This document shows positions 47,215-57,568 of a stretch of DNA of 64,000 bases, in pieces (the first letter of the stretch is position 1; every line of letters begins with the position of its first letter). A program made the translations under genes and the position numbers. The DNA comes from Proales similis (taxonomy: Eukaryota > Rotifera > Eurotatoria > Ploima > Proalidae): assembly GCA_019059635.1 (NCBI GenBank), contig JAGVRJ010000007.1:248001-312000 (forward strand), in the 5' to 3' direction. A model generated the notes under the pieces. The model worked only from the letters and a program-made list of their open reading frames with translations. It made no database searches and was not told the DNA's origin.

Positions 47215-48252
47215 ATGGAAGAAGACTGGGATTCACACACTTATGCGCAACTTGGACCCCGGCCGGTCTCTGTCGACGATTACGACATGGACGCCTCTCT
47301 GTTTGAGCGGCTTCTAAGGAATAAAACCCTTATGGAGCAGGCCAGAGAGCGGAGACGAGTTCGGCCTGAAATTAGGCAGGTGATAAATATTTTCTACGAC
47401 CCGCCAAACGAACACAGCCAGAGCGTGCGGAATTTCCCAGACGTGAATGGAATAAAGGCCAATTTCCTGTTTGTGAGCCATCAAAAGCCTGAAAGGATTT
47501 GCCATGTGACTCACTCAAGAGCCAACAATTTCGAGGCACAGATGGCGGCTCGACTCTGCAACTATTTGTGCAAACAGGAAATTAGCCCGGAAATGATCAC
47601 CGTTCTGACGCTGCACAAGGGCCAAGTCAGAGAAATAAGAAAAGAACTTGGCGAGCTTGCCACTCAAATCAGGGTGGACACGGTCGACGTATTTCAGGAA
47701 GACCAAAATGACATAATTATTTTGTCATTAGTGAGATCCAACAAACATGGACGAGTCGGCTGCCTGGATTCGGCTAAAGTTGCATGTTTGGCCTTGAGTA
47801 GAGCGAGGATTGGACTCTACTGCTTCGGAGATGCCGACATGCTGGAGAGATCAAGTGTCCCTTGGTCCATGTCCGGGTCCGGCATGCTAAAGGAACAGGA
47901 TCTAGTCAGAGACGGACTACCATTGACCTGCAAAAAGCACCCAAAAAATGACTTGATTGCCAGCAAGCCGTGCCATTTCAATAAGCGCAAAAATGGCGGT
48001 TGTGACCAATCTTGTCCGGATCATCTGCCGTGTGGACACAAGTGCCCGCTGACTTGTCACAACTTTGAGCACACGGCACAGATTTGCCAGAAGCTCTGCA
48101 AGAAGAATATTGCCTGCGGTCAAAAATGCCAAAAGAAGTGCGGCCATATTGATGAATGCGGCGATTGCTCTAAACCAAGCAAAGAGGTGCTTGAGTGTGG
48201 CCCCGAGTGTCTGGCAAAATGCGGTGAACCCGACAGCTCAACGACTTTTTAA
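47215..48252 (+). CDS. Truncated ZNFX1-like (NFX1-type zinc finger, SF1 helicase) protein or fragment
   Basis: Open frame of 345 aa against roughly 1900 aa in ZNFX1. It begins within helicase domain 2: RPEIRQVINIFYD, NFPDVNGIKANFLFVSH, ITVLTLHKGQ, then motif V region TVDVFQEDQNDIIILSLVRS and motif VI CLALSRARIGLYCFGD. NFX1-type C/H fingers follow (PCGHKCPLTCH and related), and the frame stops early. Helicase motifs I-III (ATP binding) are absent. Motif V, normally FQGEEND, has lost the Gly (FQEDQND). A strong acceptor (poly-T, TTTTAG) 10 nt before the ATG means upstream exons or a UTR exon may exist. ZNFX1 proteins act in small-RNA inheritance and antiviral sensing; this copy is unlikely to be an active helicase. 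Could be an expressed pseudogene. Confidence 0.7.
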   Translation: MEEDWDSHTYAQLGPRPVSVDDYDMDASLFERLLRNKTLMEQARERRRVRPEIRQVINIFYDPPNEHSQSVRNFPDVNGIKANFLFVSHQKPERICHVTHSRANNFEAQMAARLCNYLCKQEISPEMITVLTLHKGQVREIRKELGELATQIRVDTVDVFQEDQNDIIILSLVRSNKHGRVGCLDSAKVACLALSRARIGLYCFGDADMLERSSVPWSMSGSGMLKEQDLVRDGLPLTCKKHPKNDLIASKPCHFNKRKNGGCDQSCPDHLPCGHKCPLTCHNFEHTAQICQKLCKKNIACGQKCQKKCGHIDECGDCSKPSKEVLECGPECLAKCGEPDSSTTF

Positions 48253-48677
48253 ATCTCTAGTTAATTTGTTGCTGTTTTAATAAATTTCCTGCCTATGAAT
48301 GAAAGTATTTGTGTCCCATAGGGATCCATTAAGATCTTGTCCAAGCCACACTTGACATGCGACCTCCCTCTGGTTTAAATTTGGAATCGACTTGAGTCTT
48401 GCCAGAAAAGGAAAACGACATGGACAAACAAATATAGCAAATACACATTTAGACAAAGAGTCAAGGCCCAGGGTTATTTTATCTTACGTTTTGCTGATCT
48501 ATTTAAGAGTGAAAGGAATTTCTAAAATCTGATTATTCAACGCAATTGGTAATTTTGAGCCATTTGGGCAATTTATGCACGCAATTATAATTATTATTAT
48601 TATTTCAAGCTGCTTAAGATTCATCGTCATAGGCTCCTTAAGTTAACCCAGTAAGGTAATAGAGAACCGCTGTTCTG
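48253..48677. other. AT-rich intergenic DNA
   Basis: About 425 nt, no coding signal. Contains an ATTATTATT run near 48590-48603. Confidence 0.4.
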
Positions 48678-49838
48678 ATGAGCAAACCCGGCCAGGAACA
48701 GTTGGATATCGATCAACAAATCGACCAACTTCGAAAACTGATCGCCTCTGATAAGGTGAACTTGCCGGCGTTGAGACGCACTGAGGCCTATTCACAGTTG
48801 AAGCAACTGCTGCAAAGGATAAAACTTCGACGGGCCGGCAGATTGCGCCGATTGTTCTATGTGTTTAGGCAAACGTTCTGTCATTGGGATGTGCTCATAC
48901 TTTCCACTATCTGTCTGGTGTCGGCGTTTTATTTGATTTTCTTTTTGAACGCTCTTCTCACTCAGCCGAGGGCGAACCTCTTCTCTGCTTCAAACCCAGT
49001 GAAGCAAGTCTACTACTCGTCGGTGGCCGCCTGGCTGCGTTGGAACGGATTCACTGATCTGACCAAAGAGGAGTGCGCCTTGCCCCAACCCGACTGGCTG
49101 GTATCCCTGCTGCGTCCTGTTGAGGACTGCTCGATGTGTGCGGATGTGCGCGAAATCAAGCGTCTCGACAACATCACTCAAGAGGATTTTATTCGCTCGT
49201 TCGCCTACTCGGCAGTGCCTGTGATCATCTCCGGCTCTGTCAAGCATTGGCCGGCCATGAAAACACTCAACTTTGAATTTCTCAAGCAACTCTACACCGG
49301 ACTGGACGAAGAAATGTATAAGAAAAAATCCGCCGATCAAATCGGAGAAGAACAAGAAGCGGGCACTGATGAGAGCACTTGTCAGTTTTTCCCCTACAGA
49401 ACAAACTTCACCAGTCTGAGAGAAGTGTTTGAAAATGTGCAGCAGAGCGCGGATGGCAAATGGAACAAGCTATGGTACGTCGGCTGGTCGAACTGTGATT
49501 CACAAGCGAGCGAAAAGCTAAGGCAGCTCTACGACCGGCCCAGTTTCCTGCCCGACGAGTCGGAAATGAGTCGCCTCGACTGGATATTCATGGGCACTCC
49601 AGGTTACGGGGCCCACTTGCACATTGACAATGTGCAGAACCCGTCCTGGCAAGCGCAGATCAGTGGCATCAAATCCTGGACATTTCAGCCCCCGGGCGAG
49701 TGCATGTTCAAGTGTCGCACAGTGACCGGCGATGTCTACCCGGGCGACATAATCGTGTTCGATTCGAATCGCTGGTTTCACTCAACGTTGATCAAAGGCA
49801 ACGATCTGAGCCTAACGATCGGATCCGAGTTTGACTAG
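48678..49838 (+). CDS. Membrane-anchored JmjC/cupin-8 family dioxygenase-like protein
   Basis: Single exon, 386 aa. Cytosolic N-terminus with a basic stretch, one TM (about 71-91, DVLILSTICLVSAFYLIFFL), then a luminal/extracellular domain. The domain contains VPVIISGSVKHWPAMKTL (typical of cupin-8 JmjC proteins), GYGAHLHIDNV giving the HxD iron ligands, SWTFQPPGEC, GDIIVFDSNRWFHSTL with the second iron His, and LSLTIGSEFD at the end. I infer a type II membrane 2-oxoglutarate/Fe(II) oxygenase; substrate unknown. Its last 60 codons are duplicated at 57632-57814. Confidence 0.75.
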   Translation: MSKPGQEQLDIDQQIDQLRKLIASDKVNLPALRRTEAYSQLKQLLQRIKLRRAGRLRRLFYVFRQTFCHWDVLILSTICLVSAFYLIFFLNALLTQPRANLFSASNPVKQVYYSSVAAWLRWNGFTDLTKEECALPQPDWLVSLLRPVEDCSMCADVREIKRLDNITQEDFIRSFAYSAVPVIISGSVKHWPAMKTLNFEFLKQLYTGLDEEMYKKKSADQIGEEQEAGTDESTCQFFPYRTNFTSLREVFENVQQSADGKWNKLWYVGWSNCDSQASEKLRQLYDRPSFLPDESEMSRLDWIFMGTPGYGAHLHIDNVQNPSWQAQISGIKSWTFQPPGECMFKCRTVTGDVYPGDIIVFDSNRWFHSTLIKGNDLSLTIGSEFD

Positions 49839-50640
49839 AATTCTGTTGATATTTTAATATAATAAAATAAGTGATGGCGATAGAAGAGGTTGTGATAAAA
49901 TGTTGCCAGAAAATGCGTGGATATGTGAAGTCGCTTTATTTGGGGTTCACTTATCAAGTTCGATAAATGCCCTACCTGCGTCCAAAAGTGCGTGGGCGCA
50001 CACGCAAGCCCAGCTCATACAACCAGAAATGTCGAAACTGATGCTCGATAAAGCTTCAACAAAGAGGCCACATCTGTGCTGTTCACAGTCAAGACGAGAA
50101 TAAAAGTATAAGCGAATTGTTCAACAAAGTTAAAATGGCAAAGAAAAGCTCGACAATGTTGGTCGGATGGCCCCTAATGATCTCCTTGGCCTGGTGTCTG
50201 AAAGCGCACTGCATCAGCATCAGCAATCAGCGTATATCTCATTTGACTTGCCTCATGTCAAACTGCGAGATTCCAGTCAAAACATGCTCAAACATATGTC
50301 TGGGCCAAGAGAGCTGTAAATTTTGTATCCAAAGGTTTTATCCCAGTTGCGAAAGGTGTGTGAATGAGACGTTGCAGAATGCATTCGACCTGAACGGAAA
50401 CGGCCATGCGAACATTTTGTGCGATGCAGAAGACTCCCTCCATGTGGCAATGTGCAACTTTTTCTGCCGCTCGGAAGGCTTTCAATCGAACGGAATCTGT
50501 ATGATCTCAAACCAAGCGCCCATCTGCGAATGTGAAGACAGATTCCATCCGACTCAACCTTCGACCGTATCAACCACCGAAGGAACTACAAGTTCAACAA
50601 CCGAGCCCACAACAACAGCTGTTTATCTTCCATTTACAAA
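49658..50640. repeat. Segmental duplication, copy A
   Basis: From the end of the JmjC gene through the intergenic spacer and the signal peptide, Cys modules and linker of the first propeller gene. Matches 57632-58615 with only scattered substitutions. Homology continues into the WD40 blades, where the copies diverge by unit shuffling. Confidence 0.9.
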
Positions 50641-51560
50641 CTCTTCACTGACTCTTACCGGGCATTCTGATTTGGTCCGGACCCTCGCAGTCCTTCCAAG
50701 CGGACTGCTAGCAAGCGGATCGGATGATAGAACTGTCAAGATCTGGAACACAACCGAACGCACGGCAGTTATGACTCTTACTGGTCATTCTGATTTTGTA
50801 ATGGTACTTGCCGTCTTACCCAACGGATTGCTCGCAAGTGGTTCTTATAGAAGCATCAAGATCTGGAATACAGCCGAAGGCAAGGAAGTAAAGACTTTGA
50901 CTGGTCATTCATACTGGGTCCGGGCCCTTGTCGTGTTACCCAACGGATTGCTCGCTACAGCCGAAGACTTTGACTGGTCATTCATACTGGGTCCGGGCCC
51001 TTGTCGTGTTACCCAACGGATTGCTCGCTAGTGCATCTGATGATCGAAGCATCAAGATCTGGAATACAGCCGAAGGCAATGAAGTAAAGACTTTGACTGG
51101 TCATTCATACTGGGTCCGGGCCCTTGTCGTCTTACCCAACGGATTGCTCGCTAGTGCATCTGATGATCGAAGCATCAGAATCTGGGACACAACCCAAGGC
51201 AAGCAAGTTATGACCCTGACTGGCCATTCTGATTGGATCTTGTCGCTTGCAATTCTTCCCAACGGCTATCTTGCGAGTGGATCGGAGGATAAAAGCATCA
51301 AGATTTGGGACACGACTCAGGGCAAGCAAGTAATGACCCTGACTGGGCATTCTGGAGCAGTCGATTCACTTGCTGTCTTGCCCAACGGCTATCTTGCGAG
51401 CGGATCAGAGGATAAAAGCATCAAAATCTGGGACACAACTCAGGGCAAGGAAATCATGACTCTGACTGGTCATTCTGATATGGTCATGGCACTGGCCGTC
51501 TTACCCAACGGATGGCTTGCTAGCGGCTCAGGCGATAAAAGCATCAAGATCTGGATATGA
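50135..51560 (+). CDS. Secreted Cys-module / seven-bladed WD40 propeller protein, copy 1 (frame interrupted or intron-containing)
   Basis: ATG at 50135. Signal peptide (about 1-26), 8-Cys module (Cys39, 44, 51, 55, 61, 64, 72, 75), then 6-Cys module with CS-alpha-beta spacing (Cys96, 107, 111, 122, 131, 133: C-x10-C-x3-C-x10-C-x8-C-x-C), Thr/Ser/Pro linker, and WD40 units of about 42 aa (LTGHSxxVxxLAVLPNGLLASGS..IKIWNT). A 76-nt partial extra unit at about 50892-50967 breaks the frame. Removing 50888-50966 as an intron (GTAAAG...CCGAAG, 79 nt) restores the frame, leaves exactly seven complete blades and yields 448 aa. A TATA-like GTATAAG sits 23 nt before the ATG. Either a frameshifted pseudogene, a new intron or an assembly fault. 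Family not recognised; extracellular recognition is inferred. Confidence 0.7.
50648..51555 (+). repeat. Tandem WD40-coding units (126-nt period), gene copy 1
   Basis: Seven full units plus one partial, with third-codon positions shared between neighbours, e.g. CCCAACGGATTGCTCGCTAG recurring. Confidence 0.9.
50888..50966 (+). other. Candidate newly formed intron or frame-breaking partial WD40 unit
   Basis: Bounded by GGAA|GTAAAG and CCGAAG|ACTTTG. The sequence is itself a partial WD40 unit, identical to the following unit for about 60 nt, so it arose by tandem duplication with an internal loss of 50 nt. Splicing it out keeps the reading frame; reading through gives a stop at about 51031. Confidence 0.45.
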
Positions 51561-51854
51561 AAAATCTCTTTGCGTCTTTTGAGAAACGTTTTGAATAAAA
51601 AATCGGCTACACATTTATAGAAAATCTTAACCAAATTTAGTCTTGGCAAAAGCAATCAGATATTTGCAGTGTCTGCAGACTTTCGCAATGTCTTATTATA
51701 ATTATCCAAGTCGGTAAATCGTTCAAAATTGTGCGATATCGAGTAGTATTCTATATAAAATTATCCTTAACAATCTGATACTGAAACACATGCCTTTTCC
51801 CTAGGCAAGCCATTTAAATATGATATTCTATTAGGTATTGAGCTTATAGCCGAT

Positions 51855-54800
51855 ATGCATCGATTTTGTTGCTTGCTTGTCGTTGTGCTGAGCGTTTATG
51901 CTCATTGCTTACTCGTCGAGTCACAAGTTTTAAATGGCGAAGAGAGAGCAGAGTGCCGTTCGTTTTTGCGAGGCAATATTCGGCCTTTTCAAGGAAGGTA
52001 ATTTCTGGCCATTTGCCAAAATAAAGCCAAAATTAACCAAAAATGTTTAAAAAAATTAAAGAAACTACGCTGTGAGCCAGGAGGGTGATCATTTTATACT
52101 GTACGATGACTTTAGAGGAACTCGAGTCAGTAAACCACTGAAGCGTTCGATAATCGCAAATTGCCTTTTCAGATTCTGATGCGAATTAGGTGTCGGTCAG
52201 CTTTCAAAAATGTGGCATCGGCTCTTCGGTCTGCCCGTGCGGTGTTTACTTAAAGAAAGGAAGGGAACTGGTTTTCTTAGATTTTTGTGACGTGGCTTCC
52301 AACGCATCGCCAACCAGCCTTTTCCTAGGCTCAAGGCCGGCAATAAATGGCATTGGCCTCGCGGCGCTCAAACAGCTGCCAGGTTGCGCGCCGATCACAA
52401 CTGACCAGCAAGACAACTTGTCAATTTGGGATGCACAAGCCACTAAAATTCTCGCAAATTTTAAATGTGCTAGGATTCAGGGCTCAGCGCAGTTTCAAAC
52501 CTTAGTGGTACCTGATTGCCGTTTGTTGTCTATTTTCCCTTCTTAATTGGTCTTGGTAGCTTAGAACCGCCGAGAATAGTTTCAGCGACCAATTAAAGTT
52601 GAGCGTTCGTTTTTCACAACGACTCATAGCGGACATTCGAATTTCGACTTCAGCTGCGCAGAAAGGCGGTCTTTGTGGGCCTTTGTATGTTCTCGACGAT
52701 TATGGCGTCGAGCAATATATCTCAAATGATCAAGAAGTGTCCAACGATCTAATAAGCTTTTGGCGGTAAATTGCTCCTAGTCTGTTCGCTAGCTCGGGTA
52801 GATTTTATATTTGCATTGGCCTAAAGACTTGGCAATCGATATCTGAGAGAAGAGCAAAAGCGCTGTCCTGAGTGCTTCTTATTTTCAGAGCGGGCGTTTT
52901 ACTGTCCGTGTGACAACTTCTCAGCTTCCAATCCACAGGAGTGGGCTAGCCGCAATCATTCGAACTATTGTCGTCAGTCAATGTCCAGGTGTGTGGAGCG
53001 ATTCTTTAATTTCAACCCGGCCGATGCAGAGATAGACCAGAAAGACAACCCTCAACTAGCGCCAAAGAACAGAAAACCAAGGGTAGCGATTTTTACCGTT
53101 TGGGCGAAATTTGTTAGATTTGAATAACCTTGATCACGAATAGCTGTCTCTGGAAGAAGCCGAACAAATCTGTCGGGAAAGAATAGAAGATTATGAGGCC
53201 TTTGCTGCTTTCTTGGTTATTTCGCAAGTTCAGGCTGTCGTTGAGGAGTACATCGAATACTGCTCGTACGACCTTCAAGTAAAAGTCCAGAAAGAAGACT
53301 GTTGATGATTTAAATGGCAAATTCTTCACCTCAATAGGGACCGGATGATGAGGAAACTATTCAGCTTATAATCAGTCTGATAGCAGCCGACATTGCGCAG
53401 TTTTTAGTGATCAATCCTCCCACTGGCGGAAATCAAACTGTGCCTGGTCTGTGCCCAGTCGGATCCAACAACAGGGAGTGTTCCGGAAACGGACAATGTG
53501 TCATCGGTTTGTAGATTCAAAACTATTGAACAAGTCGATTTTGAAGCAACTCAGACTTCAAAAGGAACAATCTGCAAAGAAGACACTTGCGCCCAAGCAG
53601 GTAGGGAAACATTCAGTGGTTGAAAAGAAAACTTATCGACCTATTGGTCTGATCAAAAGTCCAGTGCAGCTGCTTTGAAGGCTTCGGAGGTGAAGATTGC
53701 AGTGGCCAATTGACCGATTTTCCCGAGTTCCAGATTGACAAGACTTGCTGTGATTTGAGAAGCGACAAGTGTCTTTCATTCAACGCTGTTGGCGACAAGT
53801 TTGCAAAAAATCAGCAAATTTACGGAAGAATAAGCCTGAGTGAGGCAAGTTTGAGAAATCTCGAACAGAAATTCAAGCTCTGATGACGGTCAAATAAAGG
53901 AGCTATCAAACGGAGCAACCAACGAGCTTTCACGAGACATAACGGTGCGAAGAACTGAGAGTGATTCGTTGTTGACGCTCAAGCTGCCTGATTCATTGCT
54001 CGAGTCAACTGGATTGTACAAGAATATCTTCAATCTGATCGAGTTCGGGAACACGGTGAAAGCTGAAGCGAAATTGGCAATCACTTTGTCCTACTGGCAA
54101 TCAGGCCTGGACAGACTAGAAAAAGAAAGAAATCGAACAAGACAGGTAATTGTGTATGACAGCAAATGCAGAAGTTGCATACGAAGCGAGACGACGCTTA
54201 ATGAGGTAAATACGAAATAAATACCAATCTGAGTATAAGGATGACGATGGCCCAAGAACACTTGCGAAATTTCGGGAGCATGTTTCCGAAAAGATGAAAA
54301 TCTGCCGTGGAATCAGAACTACGTTTGTGACCCGTCGATATCGACAACCAGCTTAACACTCGTAAACAGCACAGGTAAACCAAAAAGCAAGCTAAGGCAA
54401 GAGATTGAAAGTTAAAGAGAAATGAAGATTGTGACCTGACAAGCAGCTATTGGACTGAGTGGTTTGACAATGACGATGAAAACGGAGACGGTGACATTGA
54501 AACAGTTCAGATCTGGGGAGGGGGCTGTAAAAGTCCGTCAGCTATCATGGCGGAAACAGTAATAGGCTCTATACCTGCAAACGAAACCAAGCAAATAACT
54601 CATATGGATCCATACTTTGGATTCATCTGCCTGAACAAGCAAAATCCTAACGGGGGATGTCTGAATTACAAGATTAGGCAATGCTGTCCTCGGGAGACAA
54701 TTACACCTGAGACCAGCACAAATGGAGTGTCAGACACTACTTCAGTTTACCTGCCGTTTACAAACTCTTCGCAAACATTAACTGGACATTCTAATTGGGT

Positions 54801-55623
54801 CAGCTCACTTGCAGTTCTTCCGAATGGATTGCTTGCTAGTGCGTCGTATGATAGAAGTATCAAGATCTGGAACACAAGTGAGGGAGAAGAAGCTTTGAGT
54901 TTGACTGGTCATTCTGGTTCGGTCATTTCACTCGTGGTCCTTCCGAACGGACTTCTCGCAAGCGGTTCAGAAGATGCCACCATCAAGATATGGAATGTTA
55001 CAGAGGGCGAGGAAGTAATGTCTCTAAGCGGACACTCTGGTTGGGTCAGGGCGCTAGCGGTCCTACCCGACGGATTGCTCGCCAGTGCATCCGATGACAA
55101 GAGCATCAAGATATGGAACACAACTGAGGGTGAAGAAGTTGCAAGTTTGACAGGCCACTCTGATTTAGTCATGGCACTCGTGGTTTTGCCTAATGGACTT
55201 CTGGCAAGCGGTTCTGATGATTATAGCATCAAGTTCTGGAACGTTACCGAGGGCGAAGAAGTCATGAATCTAACCGGTCATTCTTACTGGGTTCGAACAC
55301 TTGCTGTCCTTCCAGACGGATTGCTTGCGAGCGGATCCTTTGATAGAAGCATCAAGATCTGGAATACAACTGAAGGCAAAGAAGTAATGACTCTGACTGG
55401 TCATTCAGACTGGATCCGGGCACTTGCCGTCTTACCCAACGGATTGCTCGCTAGTGGTTCTGATGATAGAAGCATCAAGATCTGGAATACAACTGAAGGC
55501 AAGGAAGTAATGACATTGACCGGGCATTCAGACTGGGTCTGGACACTTGTAGTGTTACCTAACGGCTTTCTCGCAAGTGGATCATCAGATACGACAATCA
55601 AAATCTGGAACACAACCATTTAA
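51855..55623 (+). CDS. Secreted VWD-EGF (VWDE-like) / mucin WxxW / WD40 propeller mosaic protein
   Basis: Twelve exons assembled by hand, all phases agreeing: 51855-51997, 52062-52125, 52190-52507, 52599-52765, 52827-53082, 53144-53278, 53338-53506, 53547-53600, 53660-53844, 53900-54205, 54257-54374, 54428-55623; 1036 aa. Signal peptide (FCCLLVVVLSVYAHC); VWD domain (GDHFILYDDF, CPCGVYLKKGRELVFLDFCD, KGGLCG); the VWDE-type helical Cys segment (LSLEEAEQICRERI); EGF (CSGNGQC ... CSCFEGFGGEDC); the VWDE C-terminal region (VYDSKCRSC, NTCEISGACF); Mucin2 WxxW domain, residues 639-725 (SSYWTEWFDNDD ... GFICLNKQ ... CLNYKIRQCCP); and seven WD40 blades from about 754. The blades and the leader VYLPFTNSS are shared with the three neighbouring genes. 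Intron 9 appears to be GC..AG. The last exon is certain; individual small exons less so. Confidence 0.75.
54463..54516 (+). other. WxxW-domain segment duplicated at 57569-57622
   Basis: Source-like copy of the short block also found fused to the JmjC tail fragment: GGAGACGGTGACATTGAA is shared exactly and the rest differs by a few bases. Confidence 0.75.
54770..55620 (+). repeat. Tandem WD40-coding units, mosaic gene
   Basis: Seven units of 126 nt. Units are more diverged from each other than in the other three genes, so this array looks older or less homogenised. Confidence 0.9.
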
Positions 55624-55942
55624 ACACCTTGCCAGTTAGAACATCAATTAGCCTAGAAATTATCACGAAAATCAGAGCTTGAAATTCTCGGGCCAAAATA
55701 AAAATGAAAATATCAACTTGTTTAAAAAGAAGATAGGCTCGAAGAAAACAGATGAAGCTGCTCCCTCTCACCCTTATCGAAGTTTTTTTCAATCGACGTC
55801 ATTAGGTGTGCTGTCCCTGCAGTCTATCCAGGCAGCTTTATCAGATTATTCAAAATTGATTCTTAGTTAAAGAAAAAAAATTTCCTCATCTGTGTATTTC
55901 ACAGTCTGGACCTGTATAAATGTTCAAAATAATAGGCTTTAA
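55624..55942. other. Intergenic DNA with TATA box
   Basis: About 320 nt; TGTATAAA at 55913-55920 directly upstream of the next gene. Nothing else seen. Confidence 0.45.
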
Positions 55943-57322
55943 ATGAGAAGAAAAACATCTAAGCTGAAGCGAATAACGAAAAAAGTCCCAATCATGTTGG
56001 TGAGATATTCTCTCACGATCGCCTTGGCTTGTCTTTGGTCAGCGCATGGAGTTAAATTAAGCGGACAGAGAATTGCGCATTTGACTTGTCTCATGTCAAA
56101 CTGCGAGATTCCGGTCAAAACATGCTCAAACATTTGTCTGGGCCAAGAGAGCTGTAAATTTTGTATCCAAAGGTTTTATCCCAGTTGCGAAAGGTGTGTG
56201 AATGAGACGTTGCAAAATGCATTCGACCTGAACGGAAACGGCCACGCGAACATTTTGTGCGAATCAGAAGACTCGCTTCATGTGGCAATGTGCAACTTTT
56301 TCTGCCGCTCGGAAGGCTTTCAATCGAACGGAATCTGTATGACCTCAAACGAAGCTCCCATCTGCGAATGTGAGGACACATTACCCTCAACTCAACCCCC
56401 TACAACATCAGTTTATCTTCCATTTACCAACTCTTCACTGACTCTTACCGGGCATTCTGGTTTGGTCATGGCACTTGCCGTCCTTCCAAACGGACTGCTC
56501 GCTAGTGGTTCAAGTGATGAAAGCATCAAGATCTGGAATACAACTGAAGGCAAGGAAGTTATGACTCTGTACGGGCATTCAAGTTATGTCGACGCACTAG
56601 CCGTCTTACCCAACGGATTGCTCGCTAGTGCTTCAGGCGATGAAAGCATCAAGATCTGGAATACAACTGAAGGCAAGGAAGTTATGACTCTGTACGGGCA
56701 TTCAAGTTATGTCGACGCACTAGCCGTCTTACCCAACGGATTGCTCGCTAGTGCTTCAGGCGATGAAAGCATCAAGATCTGGAATACAACTGAAGGCAAG
56801 GAAGTTATGACTCTGCACGGGCATTCTAGATGGGTCGGGGCGCTTGCCGTCTTACCCAACGGATTGCTCGCTAGTGCTTCAGGCGATGAAAGCATCAAGA
56901 TCTGGAATACAGCTGAAGGCAAGGAAGTTATGACTCTGTACGGGCATTCATATGGGGTCGGCGCACTAGCCGTCTTACCCAACGGATTGCTCGCTAGTGG
57001 TTCACTCGATGAAAGCATCAAGATCTGGAATACAACTAAAGGCAAGGAAGTTATGACTCTGTACGGGCATTCTGATTATGTCTTGGCACTTGCCGTCTTA
57101 CCCAACGGATTGCTCGCTAGTGGTTCTGATGATTTCAAGATCAAGATTTGGAATACAACTGAAGGTAAGGGAGTTATGACTCTGTACGGGCATTCTTATG
57201 GGGTCTATGCACTTGCCGTCTTACCCAACGGATTGCTCGCTAGTGGTTCTGATGATCGAATCATCAAGATCTGGAATACAACTGAAGGCAACGAACTGAT
57301 GTATCGTTCAAATAAAGAATAA
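55943..57322 (+). CDS. Secreted Cys-module / seven-bladed WD40 propeller protein, copy 2
   Basis: Intact single-exon frame of 459 aa from the ATG at 55943, or 442 aa from the ATG at 55994. The TATA box at 55913 is only 23 nt before the first ATG, so the second may be used. Same plan as copy 1: signal peptide (LVRYSLTIALACLWSAHG), 8-Cys module, 6-Cys CS-alpha-beta module with identical spacing, a shorter linker (PSTQPPTTS), seven blades. Six of seven blades start LYGHS/LHGHS rather than LTGHS. Two adjacent blades are identical in protein and nearly so in DNA, indicating recent unit duplication or conversion. Most blades carry an NTT glycosylation sequon after IKIW, fitting an extracellular protein. 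Short C-terminal tail ELMYRSNKE. Confidence 0.85.
   Translation: MRRKTSKLKRITKKVPIMLVRYSLTIALACLWSAHGVKLSGQRIAHLTCLMSNCEIPVKTCSNICLGQESCKFCIQRFYPSCERCVNETLQNAFDLNGNGHANILCESEDSLHVAMCNFFCRSEGFQSNGICMTSNEAPICECEDTLPSTQPPTTSVYLPFTNSSLTLTGHSGLVMALAVLPNGLLASGSSDESIKIWNTTEGKEVMTLYGHSSYVDALAVLPNGLLASASGDESIKIWNTTEGKEVMTLYGHSSYVDALAVLPNGLLASASGDESIKIWNTTEGKEVMTLHGHSRWVGALAVLPNGLLASASGDESIKIWNTAEGKEVMTLYGHSYGVGALAVLPNGLLASGSLDESIKIWNTTKGKEVMTLYGHSDYVLALAVLPNGLLASGSDDFKIKIWNTTEGKGVMTLYGHSYGVYALAVLPNGLLASGSDDRIIKIWNTTEGNELMYRSNKE
56437..57295 (+). repeat. Tandem WD40-coding units, gene copy 2
   Basis: Seven units of 126 nt; units 2 and 3 nearly identical at DNA level, as are units 3 and 4 for most of their length. 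Confidence 0.92.
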
Positions 57323-57568
57323 CTTTATATACTGCTTCTCTTTTCTTTTCTCTATTCCACAGACCAGTTCCTTCAACAACGGTAAAATTACGCTCGTTGT
57401 TTTTGCCTCCTTAACTACCCGATCTTAAAATGCCAAATGCGACAAAATCTGTATAAGATCCAAACCCTGTTTGTGGTTTTCTTGTGGGCCTTTTTTTATC
57501 TTTCTATTTGCATTTGATTTAATAAAACACAATATAGAATTGCGATTTGAAATCGCAAATCTGAATGC
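57323..57568. other. Intergenic DNA
   Basis: About 245 nt, AT-rich, no signal; leads into the chimeric fragment below. Confidence 0.35.

Noticed and set aside
53945-54220. Stand-alone frame ending in VNTK
   Set aside because: It is one exon of the VWDE-like mosaic gene read past its donor site (GAG|GTAAAT).
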